From Gammaproteobacteria bacterium RIFCSPHIGHO2_02_FULL_42_13 (GTDB taxonomy: Bacteria > Pseudomonadota > Gammaproteobacteria > UBA12402): a stretch of 27,139 nucleotides of DNA. Where the stretch lies: NCBI GenBank assembly GCA_001801405.1, contig MGXQ01000071.1, forward strand, positions 1 through 27,139, in the 5' to 3' direction. Positions within the stretch are counted from its first letter, which is position 1. The number at the start of each line of letters is the position of its first letter. The position numbers and the translations under genes were made by a program. The notes below the pieces were generated by a model. It was given only the letters and a program-made list of their open reading frames with translations. It searched no databases and was not told the origin of the DNA. Below are positions 7,801-15,825 of the stretch, one piece after another.

Positions 7801-9689
7801 CGGTAGTGGGAATTGGTGATATGGCTGGTGATGTGTTTGGTAATGGGATGTTGTTATCAAAACATATTCAATTGATTGCAGCTTTTAATCACATGCATAT
7901 TTTTATTGATCCTCATCCCAATGCAGCGATCAGTTTTGGAGAACGCCAGCGATTGTTTGCCCTGCCGCATTCTGCTTGGTCTGATTATAATCCACAATTA
8001 ATTTCGTCGGGTGGCGGCGTTTTTTCTCGTGCCGAAAAAAGTATTACGGTTTCCTCAGAGATGAAAAAAATATTTAATCTTTCAAAAGATGTTATAACGC
8101 CGAATGAATTAATCCAATCTATTTTAAAGGCTAACGTTGATTTATTATATAACGGCGGTATCGGCACCTTTATTAAGGCCGCATCTGAAACACATCAAGA
8201 TGCCGAAGATCGTCATAATGACGCGATTCGTATTGATGCAGATGCATTGAGATGTAAGGTGATTGCGGAGGGCGGTAATTTAGGTTTGACGCAATTGGCG
8301 CGCGTAGAATTTAGTTTGCAAGGCGGGCTGGTTTATACGGATTTTATTGATAATTCAGCGGGTGTCGATTGTTCTGATCATGAGGTGAATATTAAAATTT
8401 TGTTGAATGATGTGATTCGTCAGTCGCATTTAACACAACTTGAGCGCGATACGTTGTTGGCGGAAATGACCCCTCAAGTTGCTCAGATGGTATTAAAAAA
8501 TAATTATCGACAAACACAGGCGATTGAATTAACGCTGGTGACGGCTGCTAAAAAAACAGAACTATATGCCGCTTTTATTCAGTCGCTAGAAAAACAGGGA
8601 AAATTAAATCGGGCATTGGAGTTTTTGCCAGATGAAGAAACAATTCAAAAACGTATTGCGGAAGGAAAAGGCTTTGTCCGCCCTGAAATAGCGATTTTAT
8701 TGACCTATAGTAAGAATTTTTTAAAACAACAAATTTTAGCATCTGATTTACCAGAAGATGATTATTTTTCGGCGATGTTGTTTCGTGAGTTTCCGGATAT
8801 GTTGAAGAAAAAATTTGCCGATTATCTATTGAAACATCATTTGCGTCGAGAAATTATTGCGACACAGTTGACAAACGATATTGTTGATAAAATGGGGCTA
8901 ACGTTTGTGTACCGCATGCAGGATGAAATGGGCGTGTCCGTGGTTCAGATTATTAAAGCTTATTCGGTTGCAAAACAAATTTTTAGTCAAGACATTTTAT
9001 GGCAGCAGTTAGAAGATTTAGAGGGTTTGGTTAATATGAATGTGCAGCTCCGTATGATCTGGAAATTGAATCGATTGATACGCCGTGCAACACGTTGGTT
9101 GTTGCGACAATATAAACAAATCGATCACGTGGATCATCTCATTGCGCGATTTGAACCACTTATGCAGAAATTAATCGACAGGCTGCCGGTGTTTTTAATG
9201 GCGAGTGATAAACAGCGATTGCAAGCAGCGGCGGAGGATTTCATGCAGAATGGCGCGCCAGAAAAATTGGCCTATGCGATTGCATCTTCTTTTGTGCGCT
9301 TATCCTTGCTGGATATTACACAGGCATCGTTAGAAGCAGATTTTCCTATTGAAGTGGTATCCGCGGCATATTTTTCGGTGGGTGAAATGCTTGATTTAAG
9401 CTGGTTTCGACGGCAATTGGTGGAATATGAGGCGCTATCGCGCTGGGATTTATTGGCGCGAGCAGCCTATCAGGATGCCCTCGATCGATATCATCGAATA
9501 CTGACGCTTGAGGTGTTGCGTTCAGAGGGTGGCCTGGATGCTTGGACGCGTTGCCATCGTTTTCTTGTTGAACGTTGGCATGAGATTTTGGCTGCCCTCA
9601 AAACGGCACCCACAGGGGGGTTGACGAAATTTTCGGTTGGAATTAGCGTATTAGCGGATTTAGCCGAAGAATATGGGTGTGATTTGTAA
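4872..9689 (+). CDS. NAD-specific glutamate dehydrogenase, large (GDH-1600) type
   Basis: Deaminates glutamate to 2-oxoglutarate and ammonia with NAD, feeding amino acids into the TCA cycle. At 1605 residues it matches the large bacterial class known from Pseudomonas, Caulobacter and Legionella-like bacteria. The N-terminal half (ACT-like regulatory segments, e.g. DNPLEINIYQDKKIFHFKLF around 552-571) precedes the catalytic domain at about 760-1260. This contains KVARGGVRWSDRREDFR (about 806-822), QQVKNSLIIPQGAKGGFV with substrate-binding Lys, and the NAD-fold GIGDMAGDVFGNGML (about 980-994), followed by FIDPHPN. A long helical C-terminal region completes it. The ATG lacks an obvious ribosome binding site and sits 6 nt after tsaB, so coupled translation is likely. 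The frame is intact throughout. No regulator site is visible. Confidence 0.95.
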   Translation: MLTILEKQQSDLLHVLSDHVRAKYSQHEAEIIMQFIRRCCASVALEDLRTRSIDDLLYVLLSLWHHIQVRSPGQLKVRVYNPEYKRDGWQSTHTMVEISNDDMPFLVDSVRSTINDQNVLVNLMMYTGGMQIRRDESFKIIDVLSDEAQIVKVSTEAPIHVELDRKLNADKIEKLQTALEKSLQDNIKAVNDWLPMKKHVQLAKQWLTPRADGKFQQEINEACDFLEWMLSENFIFLGVRDYHVLQDNCKYELVPIKDSGLGILRDTDQCELPCHFLDPASKAFQLAISPRPIVLVKTDIQSNVRRRDYMDCVIVKKWNAEGKVIGERHFVGLYTSVTYRTDPAQVPILRFKMQQILERSQLPSRRSYAWRAIRNILEDLPRDDLLQGARSELLELSKGILHLQERQRVRLFVREDVFKRFYSCLVYVPRDHFNTELRQKIGQILKEELKGISITFATTFSKSVLARIHFMVSVDPEELRQPDFVAIEKRLIMVTRSWYDDFLNALMACYGEDKAFHYAARYRQAFPAGYKEQFSARSAVFDVRYMENLTADNPLEINIYQDKKIFHFKLFRCNHHLPLSDVLPMFENLGLRVMDECPHKITFSNGKILWINDFEVTSGIVQNVDIALNENNVKDVFKAVWDGRAESDRFNQLILVSGVTWREVMMLRSYARYLKQIGIAYSQTYIAETLIANAAITKQLVALFHVCFDPALARDINESKCIENQIAHALNDVTSLDQDKIIRRYLNLLHATLRTNFYQKTETGVAKKYFSFKFDSHKIAELPEPWPRYEVFVYSPEFEGIHLRAAKVARGGVRWSDRREDFRTEVLGLMKAQQVKNSLIIPQGAKGGFVVKCLLPTDERQVRRDKGIACYKDFIRGLLDITDNLKGQQVVMPNSVVRYDDDDSYLVVAADKGTADFSDIANQVSQEYHFWLDDAFASGGKAGYDHKRMGITARGVWESVKRHFCTLNQDIENHDFTVVGIGDMAGDVFGNGMLLSKHIQLIAAFNHMHIFIDPHPNAAISFGERQRLFALPHSAWSDYNPQLISSGGGVFSRAEKSITVSSEMKKIFNLSKDVITPNELIQSILKANVDLLYNGGIGTFIKAASETHQDAEDRHNDAIRIDADALRCKVIAEGGNLGLTQLARVEFSLQGGLVYTDFIDNSAGVDCSDHEVNIKILLNDVIRQSHLTQLERDTLLAEMTPQVAQMVLKNNYRQTQAIELTLVTAAKKTELYAAFIQSLEKQGKLNRALEFLPDEETIQKRIAEGKGFVRPEIAILLTYSKNFLKQQILASDLPEDDYFSAMLFREFPDMLKKKFADYLLKHHLRREIIATQLTNDIVDKMGLTFVYRMQDEMGVSVVQIIKAYSVAKQIFSQDILWQQLEDLEGLVNMNVQLRMIWKLNRLIRRATRWLLRQYKQIDHVDHLIARFEPLMQKLIDRLPVFLMASDKQRLQAAAEDFMQNGAPEKLAYAIASSFVRLSLLDITQASLEADFPIEVVSAAYFSVGEMLDLSWFRRQLVEYEALSRWDLLARAAYQDALDRYHRILTLEVLRSEGGLDAWTRCHRFLVERWHEILAALKTAPTGGLTKFSVGISVLADLAEEYGCDL

Positions 9690-9708
9690 GCGAAAGCTGG
9701 GAATTTAT

Positions 9709-9737
9709 TTGAAATACTATGTGTTCTCGTCTACACT
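9709..9737 (+). promoter_or_regulatory. Sigma-70 type promoter of the 188-residue gene
   Basis: TTGAAA (9709-9714), exactly 17 nt spacer, TACACT (9732-9737). Both boxes match consensus at 5 and 4 of 6 positions. Transcription would start near 9744, and an AAGGA ribosome binding site (9759-9763) lies 10 nt before the ATG at 9774. This is one of the best-formed promoters in the window. Confidence 0.6.
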
Positions 9738-9773
9738 ATTAGTTGGGATTAACTACATAAGGATTGAACTGAC

Positions 9774-10340
9774 ATGGACGTACAAAAGAAAGATGATAAA
9801 AAATTGGACAGCGGCGTCAAAAAAGATGCTCTAAAGCCAATGGACAAACCGATCGGGCAGAACAACACAACAAATACTGCTGCCACCCCTCAAAATCCAC
9901 CCAAGGTTTTCATTATTGCCGCCGTGCTTCGCAATGCGATTATTAATTTAATCGGTGCCGGCTCCTATAATGCAACCCCGCCGGTGCCTGCAAGAGATGT
10001 TACAAATATTGCGAATGCAGTTGCTGCATTAAAGCCATTTAATCTCTCGCAAGAACAACCAAACAATGCACCTGGCGCTGCACCTGTACGACCTGTACAA
10101 GTTTTCTTGATGGACGAGAACTTAAGAAACGTCGTGGTGAATTTGTTAGGCGCAGGCACATTCAATCATATTCCTGTCATGGAAGTGATTCGAGTGATCA
10201 ATGTATTGCGTTCAGCACAACCATTTGACATCACCGTAAATAAAGATGGCGCTAAAAAAGATACCTCTGCGGGTGTCAAAAAAGAGGATGTCAAAAACGA
10301 AAAAGTGATATCAAAAACGGATGACGGAAAATTTCATTAA
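9774..10340 (+). CDS. Unrecognised two-repeat protein with Lys/Asp-rich tails
   Basis: I do not recognise a family for this 188-residue protein. It contains two diverged copies of a ~48-residue module, at about 44-92 and 109-154. Both follow the pattern VF, six residues or so, LRN, then N-L-[I/L]-G-A-G-[S/T]-[Y/F]-N, a Pro, an alternating hydrophobic helix with V/I-N, and end in PF[N/D][L/I][S/T]. The flanks are charged and low-complexity; SGVKKDALK near the N-terminus resembles AGVKKEDVK near the C-terminus, so the duplication may extend beyond the modules. There is no signal peptide or membrane segment, and one Met-rich spot only. It has its own promoter and a strong terminator, so it is a separate transcription unit. 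A DNA-binding, structural or secreted role cannot be distinguished. Confidence 0.8.
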   Translation: MDVQKKDDKKLDSGVKKDALKPMDKPIGQNNTTNTAATPQNPPKVFIIAAVLRNAIINLIGAGSYNATPPVPARDVTNIANAVAALKPFNLSQEQPNNAPGAAPVRPVQVFLMDENLRNVVVNLLGAGTFNHIPVMEVIRVINVLRSAQPFDITVNKDGAKKDTSAGVKKEDVKNEKVISKTDDGKFH

Positions 10341-10359
10341 TAAATAATGATGTTCAATT

Positions 10360-10389
10360 AAAAGGGCAATTTATATTGCCCTTTTTTTT
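10360..10389. terminator. Intrinsic terminator shared by two convergent genes
   Basis: Perfect 11-bp stem AAAAGGGCAAT / ATTGCCCTTTT (10360-10370 and 10375-10385) with a TTAT loop and further T residues to 10389. On the plus strand it ends the two-repeat gene. On the minus strand the same stem is followed by TTTTAATT-like sequence, so it may work in both directions; the stop codon of the convergent helicase gene (10371-10373) lies in the loop. Confidence 0.85.
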
Positions 10390-11760
10390 CCTCTTGAATC
10401 CGATGTTCTTGGCCCTCGTGATCTTGGACTCCATTCGCTTGAGTTTGATTTTCTTGAGTCTGATCTCCTTGAATCCGATGATCTTGAGTCCGAACGTTTT
10501 CCGCGAAATTTACCTTTTGGTTTTGAGTTGGTGTGAAACTTGCTTCCACCGCGTGATGAAGGGGGGCGTCTGCCTCGGCTATTGCCTTGTCCTCTGTTGC
10601 CGCCAATTGATTCAGGCTTGGTGGAAGGATCGGGTTCGTAACCGGGAATCACTTTGCGTGGAATAGTTATTTTAAGTAATTGCTCGATTTTTTTAATCAA
10701 TGAACGTTCATCGACGCAGACTAACGAAATGGCTTCGCCTTCTTTGCCGGCACGACCGGTTCGTCCAATGCGGTGAATATAATCTTCGGCTGCGCGAGGC
10801 AATTCAAAATTGATGACATGCGGTAAATTATCGATGTTCAATCCGCGTGATGCAACATCGGTTGCCACTAAGACGCGTACGGTTCCATTTTTGAAATGTT
10901 CTAATGCGCGTGTGCGTGCGCCTTGACTTTTGTCACCATGTATTGCAGTTGCAGTTAAGCCATCTGTTTTTAATTGTTCGGCAAGACGACTGGCGCTATG
11001 TTTAGTGCGTGTAAACACTAATACTTGTTTCCAGTTGTTTGACCCAATTAAAAATGACAGCAATTCGCGTTTGCGTGTGCGATCGACTGGATGAATAACC
11101 TGTGCGACGCTTTCAGCGGCGGTATTTCGAGTAGCGACTTCGATCAATGCCGGTGATTTTAATAAACTATTTGCAAGGTTTTTAATGTCTTCTGAAAACG
11201 TTGCAAAGAATAATAAGTTTTGTCGTTGTTGGGGCAAAAACGAAATAATGGTGCGAAGATCATGAATAAAACCCATATCTAATATGCGATCGGCTTCGTC
11301 GAGCACTAAGATTTCTATCTTGGATAAATCGACGGTTTTGCGTCTTGTGATCTAAAAGACGCCCCGGTGTTGCAACCAAAATATCAACGCCGCGATGTAA
11401 TTTTTGTATTTGATTAACGATGTTAACTCCACCAAAAATGGTCGTCGATTTTAAATGAAGATGTTTGCCGTAATCGCGTACGCTTTCTTGAATCTGCGCA
11501 GCTAATTCGCGCGTTGGCGTTATAATAAGTGCACGAACAACGGGTTTGCTTTTATTCGATGGCTGTTTGCTTAAATGTTGTAAGAGCGGCAACGTAAATG
11601 CGGCGGTTTTGCCGGTACCGGTTTGTGCGCCCGCCATGACATCGCGACCTTCCAAAATAATCGGAATTGCTTTGCGTTGGATGGGGGTGGCTTTTGTATA
11701 GCCACGTTCGTACACTGCACGAACGAGCTCGGCCGATAGGCCTAACATATCAAATGACAT
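10371..11760 (-). pseudogene. rhlE: Frameshifted RhlE-type DEAD-box RNA helicase
   Basis: An intact gene would encode an ATP-dependent RNA helicase of about 460 residues acting in ribosome assembly or RNA turnover. The start at 11760 (MSFDMLGLS) has AGGAG 7 nt upstream. The 5' part has the Q motif, AQTGTGKT (motif I), PTRELA (Ia) and TPGRLLD (Ib). The frame then shifts near 11336-11340 (CAAAACC on the coding strand), and the rest continues in the +1 frame with VLDEADRILDMGF (II), motif V VATDVASRGL and motif VI HRIGRTGRAG. Removing one base there, or adding two, restores the family alignment. Motif III, normally SAT, reads FAT (Phe codon at 11207-11205). The C-terminal tail is a basic, Ser/Arg/Gly-rich extension with SDSR repeats. 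Two lesions favour a decaying gene, but a sequencing error at the shift is not excluded. Confidence 0.82.
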
Positions 11761-11776
11761 AGATTTCTCCTGGATC

Positions 11777-11808
11777 TGCCTAGCCCCGTAATAAAGGGCC
11801 GGTCCAGG
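11777..11808 (-). promoter_or_regulatory. Hairpin in the rhlE leader
   Basis: The outer arms GCCT/AGGC and inner arms AGCCC/GGGC(C) can pair across an AT-rich loop, ending about 17 nt before the start codon and just upstream of the AGGAG site. It could influence translation of the helicase mRNA. The pairing is imperfect and no known RNA family is recognised. Confidence 0.3.
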
Positions 11809-11875
11809 CAAATGAATTATAATTGTTTACCTAAAAAAGGATCGAGTGCAGACCGGAGAGCAACAAGATGTAGTC

Positions 11876-11884
11876 AGTATAGCA
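11876..11884 (-). promoter_or_regulatory. Possible extended -10 promoter of rhlE
   Basis: On the minus strand TGC precedes TATACT (11881-11876), an extended -10 arrangement that needs little -35 contribution; the -35 region is indeed poor (CTAGCG). The predicted leader of about 110 nt contains the hairpin at 11777-11808. Confidence 0.35.
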
Positions 11885-11998
11885 GAAGAGGTTCAGAGCG
11901 CTAGCAGTAGTTTATACGGATGTTTATTTTTGCTTTTTATTGTAAACTGAATTATTCTGATGTTAAACGAGCTTGTTCAAAAAATTAGCAAAAATTGC

Positions 11999-12027
11999 TT
12001 GGTGGTAGTGAGTCAAAGTGATATACT
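11999..12027 (+). promoter_or_regulatory. Probable promoter of the Trb secretion operon
   Basis: TTGGTG (11999-12004), 17 nt, TATACT (12022-12027). It is the only convincing -35/-10 pair between the helicase and trbC, and the ten downstream genes have no gap large enough for another strong promoter. Expected transcription start is near 12034, giving a leader of about 75 nt. Confidence 0.5.
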
Positions 12028-12108
12028 TGCGGCTTTAAATAATTGGATTTCGGATATCGTTACGCAAAGGCATGACGATTTCGGAATGACATGAGAAGGA
12101 GATACGCC

Positions 12109-12441
12109 GTGAAATCAAATTTACTGGATCCTTTCAATAAGTTAAAACAGGCTGCCGTGGTGGCTTTCATCTGGTGCACGATCATGCCAGCCGCGTATGC
12201 AACCGCTACGGGCTTACCTTGGGAAACCCCATTGCAAAAGATTCTCGATTCACTGACTGGTCCGGTGGCCAAGATTTTAGGGGTGATCGCGATTGTGATC
12301 GCTGGCTTTGGTATCGCCTTTGGTGAATCCGGTAGTGGCATGCGCCGTATTTTTCAGGTGGTGTTAGGTTTATCGATTGCCTTTACGGCATCGAGTTTGG
12401 TGGTGAGTTTATTTGGATTTTCAGGAGGCGTCGCATTTTAA
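12109..12441 (+). CDS. trbC: VirB2/TrbC-like type IV secretion pilin
   Basis: Major pilin subunit of a P-type (Trb) type IV secretion apparatus, inserted in the inner membrane before pilus assembly. The 110-residue protein starts at GTG 12109, 8 nt after a strong AAGGAG; an ATG at 12091 would place that site inside the gene. A signal peptide (hydrophobic 15-28, likely cut after AYA at 31 or ATA at 33) is followed by GLPWETPLQ, SLTGPVAKILGV and two membrane helices (about 50-70 and 80-103). The LPWE...TGPVA pattern is that of TrbC. The stop shares one base with the trbD start (TAATG). A TraF-like peptidase near the operon end suggests RP4-style C-terminal trimming and cyclisation, which is inferred. 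Confidence 0.88.
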   Translation: MKSNLLDPFNKLKQAAVVAFIWCTIMPAAYATATGLPWETPLQKILDSLTGPVAKILGVIAIVIAGFGIAFGESGSGMRRIFQVVLGLSIAFTASSLVVSLFGFSGGVAF

Positions 12442-12695
12442 TGGCCACTCCCGGTTTTAGAATTCGATTACATAGTTCATTAGTCACGCCGATTTTATTG
12501 GGCGGGGCGCCGCGGCGTTTTGCGATTATCAATGGGACATTATGCGCTGCCTTTGTTTTAGGCTTACAAGCGTTTTATACATTACCGCTTTTTGTTGTGT
12601 TTCATCTGGTTGCTGTTTTTATGGCAAAGAAAGATCCGTTTTTTTTCGATGTGCTGTTACGACATTTTCATCAAAAAAAATATTATAATGTTTAA
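12441..12695 (+). CDS. trbD: VirB3/TrbD-like inner-membrane protein
   Basis: Small membrane component that associates with the VirB4 ATPase during pilus biogenesis. The 84-residue protein has the family layout: a short N-terminal part including LHSSLVTPILLGGAPRRFAI, then two adjacent hydrophobic helices (about 29-47 and 50-65) and KKDPFFFDVLLRH near the C-terminus, typical of VirB3/TrbD. Translation is coupled to trbC by a one-base overlap. Length and position between trbC and trbE support the assignment. Confidence 0.88.
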   Translation: MATPGFRIRLHSSLVTPILLGGAPRRFAIINGTLCAAFVLGLQAFYTLPLFVVFHLVAVFMAKKDPFFFDVLLRHFHQKKYYNV

Positions 12696-12707
12696 AGAAT
12701 AATACCT

Positions 12708-15146
12708 ATGTTCAATCTCGCAGAGTATCGTAAATTTCCTGATCGTTTGGCGGATCTGCTACCCTGGGCAGCATTGATTGAGTTGGGTATTGTCCTAAAT
12801 AAAGATGGTTCGTTTCAGCGGACGCTGCAATTTCGTGGACCGGATTTAGAGTCGGCAACCGAATCACAATTGGTCTCGGCGATGGCGCGCTTAAATAATG
12901 CATTAAAACGATTCGGTTCGGGTTGGGCAATGTATGTTGAAGCGAGTCGTAAACCCTATTTATCTTACCCTGAAGAATCGCATTTTCCGGATCCCGTGAG
13001 TTTGTTGATCGATGCGGAACGTCGAGAGCAGTTTGCAAGTGATAATGGTAATTTTGAAAGCCAATATTATTTAACATTTCAATATATGTCGCCGGTTGAA
13101 TCCAAATCACGTTGGTCAAGTTTTTTGGTATCTGATGCAAATGATTCCAAAGAAGATTCGCAAAAGAGCTTAGAGTTTTTTGTAGCTAATACTGATCGAT
13201 TACGCGATATTTTAAAAGACTTTATGTTTGAATCAGAATTTTTAAATGATAGTGATACATTAACCTATTTGCATGATACGATTTCGATAAAACATCATGT
13301 GATTAAGCTGCCTGAAATCCCTATGTATTTAGATGCGTTTTTAGCAGACACGCCGCTCTTGGGTGGTATGGCACCTAAATTAGGTAATCAATATATTAAG
13401 ACTGTTTCGATTTTAGGATTTCCTGCATCCACGACACCGGCGCTTTTGGATCAGCTTAATCAATTGCCGATTTGTTATCGATGGATGACGCGATTTATTC
13501 CTCTCGATAAAGTGGATGGCGAGGCGCAATTAAAAAAATATAAACGCCGTTGGTTTGCAAAACGCAAAGGCATTTTTAATTTGGTTCAGGAAATTTTTAC
13601 GAAATCCGAAAGCCAATTGCTCGATACCGCGTCGATGGAAAAGGCACAAGACGCCGACGTGGCGTTGCGTGAACTTTCTGAAGATTATGTGGCGTATGGT
13701 TATTACACGGCAACTGTGACGGTCATGGATGAAAGCGAAGAGAGAGCGACTGAAATGTTGCGCGAAATTGAGCGCGTGATTAACGGGTTAGGATTTACGA
13801 CGATTGCTGAAACATTTAATGCCGTTGAAGCATGGCTATCGTCGTTGCCCGGACAAGCATATGCTAATGTACGCACACCTTTATTGCATACTTTAAATTT
13901 AGCGCATTTAATTCCGTTTTCTGCCGTGTGGTCGGGATTGCCGCGCGATGCGCATTTAAATGCAGCGCCGCTTATGTACGTGCATACGCAAGGCCGCACG
14001 CCATTTCGTTTGGTGAATCATATTGGCGATGTTGGGCATCAAATGATTGTCGGACCAACCGGCGCGGGTAAGTCAGTATTGATGGCATTGATGGCATTAC
14101 AGTTTCGTCGTTATAAAGATGCACAGATATTTATCTTTGATAAAGGAGGCGGTTTTTTAGCTGCGACACGCGGCGTTGGTGGTGGTTATTATGAATTGGG
14201 CAACGAAAAACATGGTTTGACCTTTCAGCCATTAGCAAAAATTGATAACGAAGCGGAACGCATTTGGGCGGCCGAGTGGATTCAAGGTTTATTGATCAAT
14301 GAAAATGTACCAGTTACGCCTGCGATTAAACAAGCGGTGTGGGAAGGATTGATGGCGTTATCGCGTGCGCCAAAAAATCAACGCACGTTGACAGGCTTGT
14401 TAGCGCTTATTCAACATAATGAGATTCGACAAGCATTATCGACTTATACGTTAGTCGGGCCGTTTGGACATTTGTTGGATGCTGATCATGAGCGTGCCTG
14501 TGATGAAAATTGGCAATGTTACGAGATGGAAGAACTCATGAACATGCCGAGTATCGTCGCGTCTATTTTAACTTATTTATTTCACCGATTAGAACGGCAT
14601 TTTACGGGCGTACCAACGTTGCTCGTGCTCGATGAAGCTTGGTTGTTTTTAGATAATCCTTTGTTTGCATCACGCATTCGGGATTGGTTGAAAAGTTTGC
14701 GGAAACGCAATGTCAGTGTTATTTTTGCGACACAATCGGTTGAGGATGCATTATCATCGTCCATTGCTTCTGTGTTATTAGAGTCTTGTGCATCACGTAT
14801 TTTATTGCCCAATGATCGCGTATTAGAACCCCGCATTCGTGAGTCATATGAAAAATTAGGTTTGAACGAAAAGCAATTGCAGATTTTAGCAACGGCCATG
14901 CCGAAGCGACAATATTATTATCAATCGCGTCTAGGTCATCGATTGTTTGATGTGGAGCTTGGTCCGATTGAATTAGCATTCTGTGCGGCCAGTCGACCGG
15001 AAGATCAAGCGCTGGTTAAAAATTTATTTGAAACATATGGCAAAGATGGATTTTTAAAACAATATTTTGCCGTCAATCAATTGCAGTGGGCATGGGATTT
15101 TATTTCGAAAGCAAAAAATGGTGTGACATATGAAAAAGTGGTTTAA
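12708..15146 (+). CDS. trbE: VirB4/TrbE-like type IV secretion ATPase
   Basis: Large cytoplasmic ATPase that powers pilin extraction and substrate transfer. The 812 residues match TrbE/VirB4 (about 790-850). The N-terminal CagE/TrbE/VirB domain extends to about 400. The ATPase domain has Walker A GPTGAGKS (about 449-456) and Walker B LLVLDEAWLFL with Asp642/Glu643, followed by IFATQSVEDAL and the arginine region SCASRILLPN. The start codon has only a weak ribosome binding site; trbD ends 12 nt upstream. The 3' end overlaps trbF by 17 nt. All ATPase motifs are intact, so the protein should be active. Confidence 0.95.
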   Translation: MFNLAEYRKFPDRLADLLPWAALIELGIVLNKDGSFQRTLQFRGPDLESATESQLVSAMARLNNALKRFGSGWAMYVEASRKPYLSYPEESHFPDPVSLLIDAERREQFASDNGNFESQYYLTFQYMSPVESKSRWSSFLVSDANDSKEDSQKSLEFFVANTDRLRDILKDFMFESEFLNDSDTLTYLHDTISIKHHVIKLPEIPMYLDAFLADTPLLGGMAPKLGNQYIKTVSILGFPASTTPALLDQLNQLPICYRWMTRFIPLDKVDGEAQLKKYKRRWFAKRKGIFNLVQEIFTKSESQLLDTASMEKAQDADVALRELSEDYVAYGYYTATVTVMDESEERATEMLREIERVINGLGFTTIAETFNAVEAWLSSLPGQAYANVRTPLLHTLNLAHLIPFSAVWSGLPRDAHLNAAPLMYVHTQGRTPFRLVNHIGDVGHQMIVGPTGAGKSVLMALMALQFRRYKDAQIFIFDKGGGFLAATRGVGGGYYELGNEKHGLTFQPLAKIDNEAERIWAAEWIQGLLINENVPVTPAIKQAVWEGLMALSRAPKNQRTLTGLLALIQHNEIRQALSTYTLVGPFGHLLDADHERACDENWQCYEMEELMNMPSIVASILTYLFHRLERHFTGVPTLLVLDEAWLFLDNPLFASRIRDWLKSLRKRNVSVIFATQSVEDALSSSIASVLLESCASRILLPNDRVLEPRIRESYEKLGLNEKQLQILATAMPKRQYYYQSRLGHRLFDVELGPIELAFCAASRPEDQALVKNLFETYGKDGFLKQYFAVNQLQWAWDFISKAKNGVTYEKVV

Positions 15147-15825
15147 AAAAGAGAATAGTTGTTACGGTGATAATCAAACGGCAGAAACACCCTATCAACG
15201 AGCCAAAGATGAATGGGATGAGCGCATGGGTGTTGCTCGTGTGCAAGCAAAGAATTGGCGTTTTATCGCATTGTTATCCACTGTTGTCGCATTGCTGTCA
15301 TTGGTGATGTTGGCGGTAAGTTTATCGATGAGTCAAAATGTCGTGTACGTTGCGCAAGTAACGACAGCGGGGCGAGTGGTGAATGTGTCACCGTTGCAGG
15401 TGCCGTATCAACCCGCCGAAGCACAAGAAGAATACTTTGTAACACAATTTGTGAAGCTTGTTCGTGAAATACCGATGGATCCTGTGGTGGCCAAGAAAAA
15501 TTGGATGGACGCCTATAACTTTTTAACGGAACGTTCATCTAAACAATTGAACGACTATTTTCAGAAAAATAATCCAGTTGATTCATTAGGGAAACAAACG
15601 ATAAGTGTTGAAATCACTGACATCAATCCCATTAGCGCCGAGACATATCAAGTGGATTGGATAGAAACATCGGTTGATTCTGATGGAAAAGCCAGCGCGC
15701 CAGCAAACTTTAGCGGCACATTTTCTTTGATGGTGCAGCAGCCCACCTCTCAAAAAACAATTTTACTCAATCCATTGGGGATTTATATTACTAACTTTCA
15801 CATTTCAGTACGGGAACTAGCATGA
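15130..15825 (+). CDS. trbF: VirB8/TrbF-like inner-membrane scaffold
   Basis: Bitopic inner-membrane protein whose periplasmic NTF2-like domain nucleates the secretion core. The 231 residues show a short cytoplasmic tail with TPYQRAKDEWDERMG (about 20-34, the NPY..A...W pattern of TrbF), one transmembrane helix (about 45-67), and a periplasmic domain with VSVEI-like TISVEITDINPIS and YQVDWIETSVDSDGK, a TrbF hallmark. The start overlaps trbE and the stop overlaps the trbG start (ATGA). Assignment to TrbF rather than a Ti-type VirB8 rests on these motifs. Confidence 0.92.
   Translation: MKKWFKKENSCYGDNQTAETPYQRAKDEWDERMGVARVQAKNWRFIALLSTVVALLSLVMLAVSLSMSQNVVYVAQVTTAGRVVNVSPLQVPYQPAEAQEEYFVTQFVKLVREIPMDPVVAKKNWMDAYNFLTERSSKQLNDYFQKNNPVDSLGKQTISVEITDINPISAETYQVDWIETSVDSDGKASAPANFSGTFSLMVQQPTSQKTILLNPLGIYITNFHISVRELA

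Larger units (their letters stand above)
11761..12108. other. Gene-free stretch between rhlE and the secretion operon
   Basis: About 350 nt with no credible gene. Its left part is the leader of the minus-strand helicase, including a GC-rich imperfect hairpin at 11777-11808 and a possible extended -10 (TGC-TATACT, 11884-11876). The middle (about 11900-11990) is AT-rich with no clear feature. The right part holds the probable promoter and about 75 nt leader of the Trb operon. Confidence 0.6.

Noticed and set aside
10376..10666. Plus-strand open frame antisense to the helicase tail
   Set aside because: It is a by-product of the SDSR codon repeats on the other strand, has no ribosome binding site, and the opposite frame matches a known tail type.
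11330..11345. Programmed frameshift in the helicase gene
   Set aside because: The needed shift is +1 at CAAAACC, without a stop codon in the slip position, a rare codon pause or an internal Shine-Dalgarno sequence; the altered motif III also fits decay better.
12060..12341. Minus-strand open frame over trbC
   Set aside because: The plus strand encodes a clear TrbC pilin with ribosome binding site and coupled neighbour.
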